DNA of 64,000 nt from assembly GCF_001729785.1 (NCBI RefSeq), contig NZ_CP017183.1, forward strand, positions 558,001 to 622,000, read 5' to 3'. Source of the DNA: Enterobacter hormaechei subsp. xiangfangensis. Its GTDB lineage: Bacteria > Pseudomonadota > Gammaproteobacteria > Enterobacterales > Enterobacteriaceae. A program made the translations under genes and the position numbers. Under the pieces are notes generated by a model, which saw only the letters and a list, made by a program, of their open reading frames with translations, was not told the origin of the DNA and ran no database searches. Below, piece by piece: positions 61,230 to 64,000 of the stretch; the first letter of the stretch is position 1; each line of letters begins with the position of its first letter.

Positions 61230-62573
61230 TCAGTGGATCTTTTGCGCCGCGATGTCCGGCTCACGCTCAAGGCTTTCCCGGCGCGTCATCGGAATGCGCG
61301 TCAGCACCAGCGCGCCCACCACCAGCAGACCTGCCACGAACCACAGTCCCGAGCTGAAGCTGCCGGTCGCGTCGCGCAAAAGACCTATCAGCAATGGGCT
61401 GACGGCAGACCCGACGTTGCCGATGGCGTTGATCACCGCCAGCGCCACCGCGCGGGATTGCAGGCTAATAACCTGATCCGGCGTGGTCCAGAATATCGCC
61501 ATGGCGGTAAACGATCCGGTTGAGGCCATGATGATGCCAAGCAGCTGGATCAGGCTGTGATCGGTCGCCGAGGCCAGCATCCATCCCGCCGCTGCAAACA
61601 GATACGGCAGGATGGTGTGCTTTTTTCGCTCTTTCAGCCTGTCGGAGCGGCGGCTCCACCAGATCATCCCGAGGATGGTGCAAAACTGCGGGATCGCCGC
61701 CAGCAGGCCAATCACGATATTGCTGCTGCCGGTGTTGAAGCTTTGCAGGATCTGCGGCGTCCAGATGTTGATCGCGCTCAGCGTATTCGTCAGGCAGAAG
61801 TAGGCCAGCGTGTAGAGCAGCACGGCGGGCGTCAGCACCTCGCGCAGCGTCGATCGCGGCGTGGCGGCATGCGCAATGGCCAGCTCCTGCTCGCGGGCGA
61901 TCATCGTTTTGAGTGCCTGCTTTTCGTCATCATCCAGCCAGGTGGCCTGATCCGGGGTGTCGTTAAGGTAGAACCAGGTCACCACGCCGAGCACCACCGA
62001 CGGCAGCCCCTCCAGCAGGAACAGCCACTGCCAGCCCTTAAGGTTCCACAGTCCGTCCATCGCCAGAATGTACCCGGAGAGGATCGAACCGAGCATCATG
62101 GTCACCGGCATGGCGATCATAAACAGCGCGTTGGCGCGGGCGCGGTGATACGCCGGGAACCACCAGGTGAGATAGACCAGAATGCCCGGCAGGAAACCGG
62201 CTTCGGCAATGCCCACCAGCATGCGCAGGACGTAGAGCGTTTCGGGGCTGGTGGCGAACATGGTGCAGGTAGAGGCGATGCCCCACACCACCATGATCCC
62301 GGCGATCCAGCGGCGGGCGCCGATCTTCGCCAGCATGATGTTGCTGGGGATCCCGCACAGCACGTAGGTCACGTAAAACAGCGTCGCGGCCAGGCCAAAC
62401 ATGGTCGACGTGAGGCCCAGATCTTTGCCCATCGTCAGCCCGGCAAAGCCGATGTTGATGCGATCGAGAAACGAGAAGACAAACAGGATAAAAAGAAACA
62501 CGATCAAACGACGGAACAGCTTATTAATAACGCGATGTTCAACAGCTTTATTGTGCAGGGTTGAGGTCGTCAT
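61230..62573 (-). CDS. hpaX: HpaX, 4-hydroxyphenylacetate permease (MFS)
   Basis: 447 residues from ATG 62573 (GGAG at 7 nt); a GTG four codons earlier lacks a good site. Twelve membrane helices of the anion:cation symporter (ACS) MFS group: FSFLDRINIGFAGLTMGKDL, FVTY-like and GIAEAGFLPGILVYLTWWFP. Imports 4-hydroxyphenylacetate. Lies between hpaI and hpaA as in E. coli W. Confidence 0.95.
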   Translation of the reverse strand: MTTSTLHNKAVEHRVINKLFRRLIVFLFILFVFSFLDRINIGFAGLTMGKDLGLTSTMFGLAATLFYVTYVLCGIPSNIMLAKIGARRWIAGIMVVWGIASTCTMFATSPETLYVLRMLVGIAEAGFLPGILVYLTWWFPAYHRARANALFMIAMPVTMMLGSILSGYILAMDGLWNLKGWQWLFLLEGLPSVVLGVVTWFYLNDTPDQATWLDDDEKQALKTMIAREQELAIAHAATPRSTLREVLTPAVLLYTLAYFCLTNTLSAINIWTPQILQSFNTGSSNIVIGLLAAIPQFCTILGMIWWSRRSDRLKERKKHTILPYLFAAAGWMLASATDHSLIQLLGIIMASTGSFTAMAIFWTTPDQVISLQSRAVALAVINAIGNVGSAVSPLLIGLLRDATGSFSSGLWFVAGLLVVGALVLTRIPMTRRESLEREPDIAAQKIH

Positions 62574-62594
62574 GTTGCGCTCCACATCGTACGT

Positions 62595-63389
62595 TTAGTA
62601 GACGGATTTATTGTTATCAACTGCTGTGGTGACATCGGTAAAGCGGGCCGCCAGCGCTTCGGCGCTGCGGGCGAGCAGGGTGGTATCCACGCCGACCGCG
62701 ACAAACAGCGCGCCGAGTTCAAGATAACGTTTTGCCAGTTGCTCGTTCGCCATCAGGATGCCGGGGGCTTTACCCGCGCTGAGGATTTGGGCGATCGCCT
62801 GCTCTATGGCGGCCTGCACCTCCGGGTGCTGCGGATTACCGGCGAAGCCCATGTCGGCGCTCAGATCCGCAGGGCCGATAAACACGCCGTCCACCCCTTC
62901 CACGTCCAGGATCTGCGGCAGGTTTTTCAGCGCCTCGCGAGTTTCGATTTGCACCAGCACGCACATGGCGTCGTTAGCCTGATGCAGATACTCCGGGATG
63001 CGGTTCCAGCGCGACGCCCGCGCCAGCGCGCTGCCGACGCCGCGAATGCCGGCAGGCGGATAGCGGGTGCCGCTGACCGCCAGACGGGCTTCGTCGGCGT
63101 TTTGCACCATCGGCACCAGCAGGGTTTGCGCCCCCACGTCCAGCAGCTGCTTGATCTGCACCGGATCGTTCCACGACGGGCGCACCACCGGCTGGCTGGG
63201 ATAAGGGGCGATGGCCTGTAGCTGAGTCAGGATGGTTTGCACGCTGTTCGGCGCGTGCTCTCCGTCGATCAGCAGCCAGTCAAAACCGGCCCCGGCCAGT
63301 AGCTCAGCGCTGTAGCTGCTGGTCAGCCCCAGCCATAACCCGATTTGCGGACGGCCCGCCTTCAGCGCCGCTTTGAATGCGTTTTGCAT
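62595..63389 (-). CDS. hpaI: HpaI, 4-hydroxy-2-oxoheptanedioate aldolase
   Basis: 264 residues from ATG 63389, chosen because AGGAG lies 6 nt upstream; an ATG two codons earlier is too close to it. Class II pyruvate aldolase: His in IDGEHAPNS, Arg in VVRPSWN, Glu in QIETREA, Asp in [10 protein letters not shown]. Splits 4-hydroxy-2-oxoheptanedioate to pyruvate and succinate semialdehyde. Ten bp after hpaH. Confidence 0.96.
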   Translation of the reverse strand: MQNAFKAALKAGRPQIGLWLGLTSSYSAELLAGAGFDWLLIDGEHAPNSVQTILTQLQAIAPYPSQPVVRPSWNDPVQIKQLLDVGAQTLLVPMVQNADEARLAVSGTRYPPAGIRGVGSALARASRWNRIPEYLHQANDAMCVLVQIETREALKNLPQILDVEGVDGVFIGPADLSADMGFAGNPQHPEVQAAIEQAIAQILSAGKAPGILMANEQLAKRYLELGALFVAVGVDTTLLARSAEALAARFTDVTTAVDNNKSVY

Positions 63390-63399
63390 GGTCATCTCC

Positions 63400-64000
63400 T
63401 TACACAAAGCGGCAGCTAATCGAGCCCATGTTGCCGTAGTCGACGTGGAAGGTGTCGCCTCTGCTGGCGGCAACCGGGCGGGTAAACGAGCCGCCGAGGA
63501 TGATTTGCCCTGGCTCAAGCTGCACGTCGTATGGCGCGAGTTTGTTCGCCAGCCACGCCACGCCGTTCGCCGGGTGGTTAAGCACGCCTGCGGCGACCCC
63601 GGTCTCTTCGATCACGCCGTTGCGGTAAAGCAGGGCGGAGATCCAGCGCAGATCCAGCTCGTCGGGTTTAATCGGGCGGCCGCCGAGGATCACGCCCGCG
63701 TTGGCGGCGTTATCGGAGATGGTGTCGAACACCTTGCGCGGGCGCTGGGTTTCCGGGTCAACGTTATGGCAGCGGGCGTCGATCAGCTCCAGGGCGGGGA
63801 TGATGTAATCCGTGGCGTTGTAGACGTCGAAGATCGTGCAGTTCGGGCCGCGCAGCGGTTTTGCCAGCACGAAGGCCAGCTCCACTTCGATGCGCGGGAC
63901 GATAAAGCGATCCACGGGGATGTCGCTGCCGTCGTGGAAGAACATATCGTCCAGCAGCGCGCCGTAGTCCGGCTCGCTGATCTGCGAGCTGGCCTGCATC
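63400..64000 (-). CDS. hpaH: HpaH, 2-oxo-hept-4-ene-1,7-dioate hydratase, 5' end outside window
   Basis: The C-terminal 200 residues of the 267-residue hydratase. FAH-like fold with the metal triad pattern [12 protein letters not shown] (E, E), then [16 protein letters not shown] (D-Y, E, D), NTxx-type [20 protein letters not shown] and [13 protein letters not shown]. Hydrates the oxo-diene acid in the meta-cleavage branch of 4-HPA degradation. The N-terminus lies beyond the right edge. Confidence 0.95.
   Translation of the reverse strand, partial: MQASSQISEPDYGALLDDMFFHDGSDIPVDRFIVPRIEVELAFVLAKPLRGPNCTIFDVYNATDYIIPALELIDARCHNVDPETQRPRKVFDTISDNAANAGVILGGRPIKPDELDLRWISALLYRNGVIEETGVAAGVLNHPANGVAWLANKLAPYDVQLEPGQIILGGSFTRPVAASRGDTFHVDYGNMGSISCRFV

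Noticed and set aside
1..64000. CRISPR arrays, rRNA or complete tRNA genes
   Set aside because: No regularly spaced direct repeats and no complete tRNA or rRNA sequence noticed; only the leuX 3' fragment.

Overview
The window reads as enterobacterial chromosome, most likely Enterobacter (cloacae complex). The signs are a chromosomal FosA2-like fosfomycin thiol transferase, the E. coli-like neighbourhoods yjiR-yjiS, yjiN and yjiA-yjiX-btsT, mcrBC, and the end of an hpa (4-hydroxyphenylacetate) operon. GC is high throughout except for a few AT-rich accessory patches.

Region 1 (1-5.6 kb) is the end of an integrated island: a CbeA-type antitoxin followed by a truncated CbtA toxin, a decayed IS110-family transposase, an AT-rich SMEK-like protein, a zero-gap pair (four-helix membrane protein plus SAM methyltransferase) and a small Mrr-N-like winged-helix protein. 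It ends at a 17-bp copy of the leuX tRNA 3' end (5612-5628), probably the island's attachment site. Region 2 (5.6-9.2 kb) continues the accessory zone: a phosphorothioate-type HNH endonuclease, the SOS toxin symE with its antisense RNA symR, and a module of a membrane protein, a DUF1493 protein and an orphan Hcp. Region 3 (9.3-14.7 kb) has a second tryptophanyl-tRNA synthetase behind what looks like a complete Trp attenuator with its own leader peptide, then fosA, and a LacI / glycoside hydrolase / sugar symporter locus. mcrBC follows (14.7-18.1 kb).

Region 4 (18.2-31 kb) is a divergent metabolic and signalling cluster. Leftward: amidohydrolase, DoxX, an MFS exporter with a C-terminal extra domain, and an alpha/beta hydrolase. 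Rightward: isochorismatase-like hydrolase, two XapX proteins, a receiver-only response regulator and a 1861-residue hybrid Ser/Thr kinase-AAA-GAF-PAS-histidine kinase, met by a convergent FixJ-type regulator. Region 5 (31.3-37.2 kb) holds a ClpP paralogue with an Asn in the catalytic triad, a RoxA-like oxygenase, small stress-type proteins, and an AraC regulator with a ferrioxamine-type TonB receptor behind a Fur-like box.

Region 6 (37.3-54 kb) holds yjiR/yjiS, another MocR regulator with an AhpD-like protein, a LysR/aldehyde dehydrogenase cluster, a MarR-HlyD-DUF2955 efflux operon, yjiN, an AT-rich orphan membrane protein, a succinate-semialdehyde dehydrogenase, a YfaZ-type porin and a periplasmic phytase-like esterase. 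Region 7 (54-64 kb) is yjiA-yjiX-btsT, with three BtsR-type sites and a CRP site upstream, then a small HTH protein and hpaC, hpaB, hpaA, hpaX, hpaI and partial hpaH, all on the minus strand. Two families of palindromic intergenic repeats (REP-like) are scattered between genes; one supplies the last codons of hpaA. No rRNA, complete tRNA or CRISPR array was seen.
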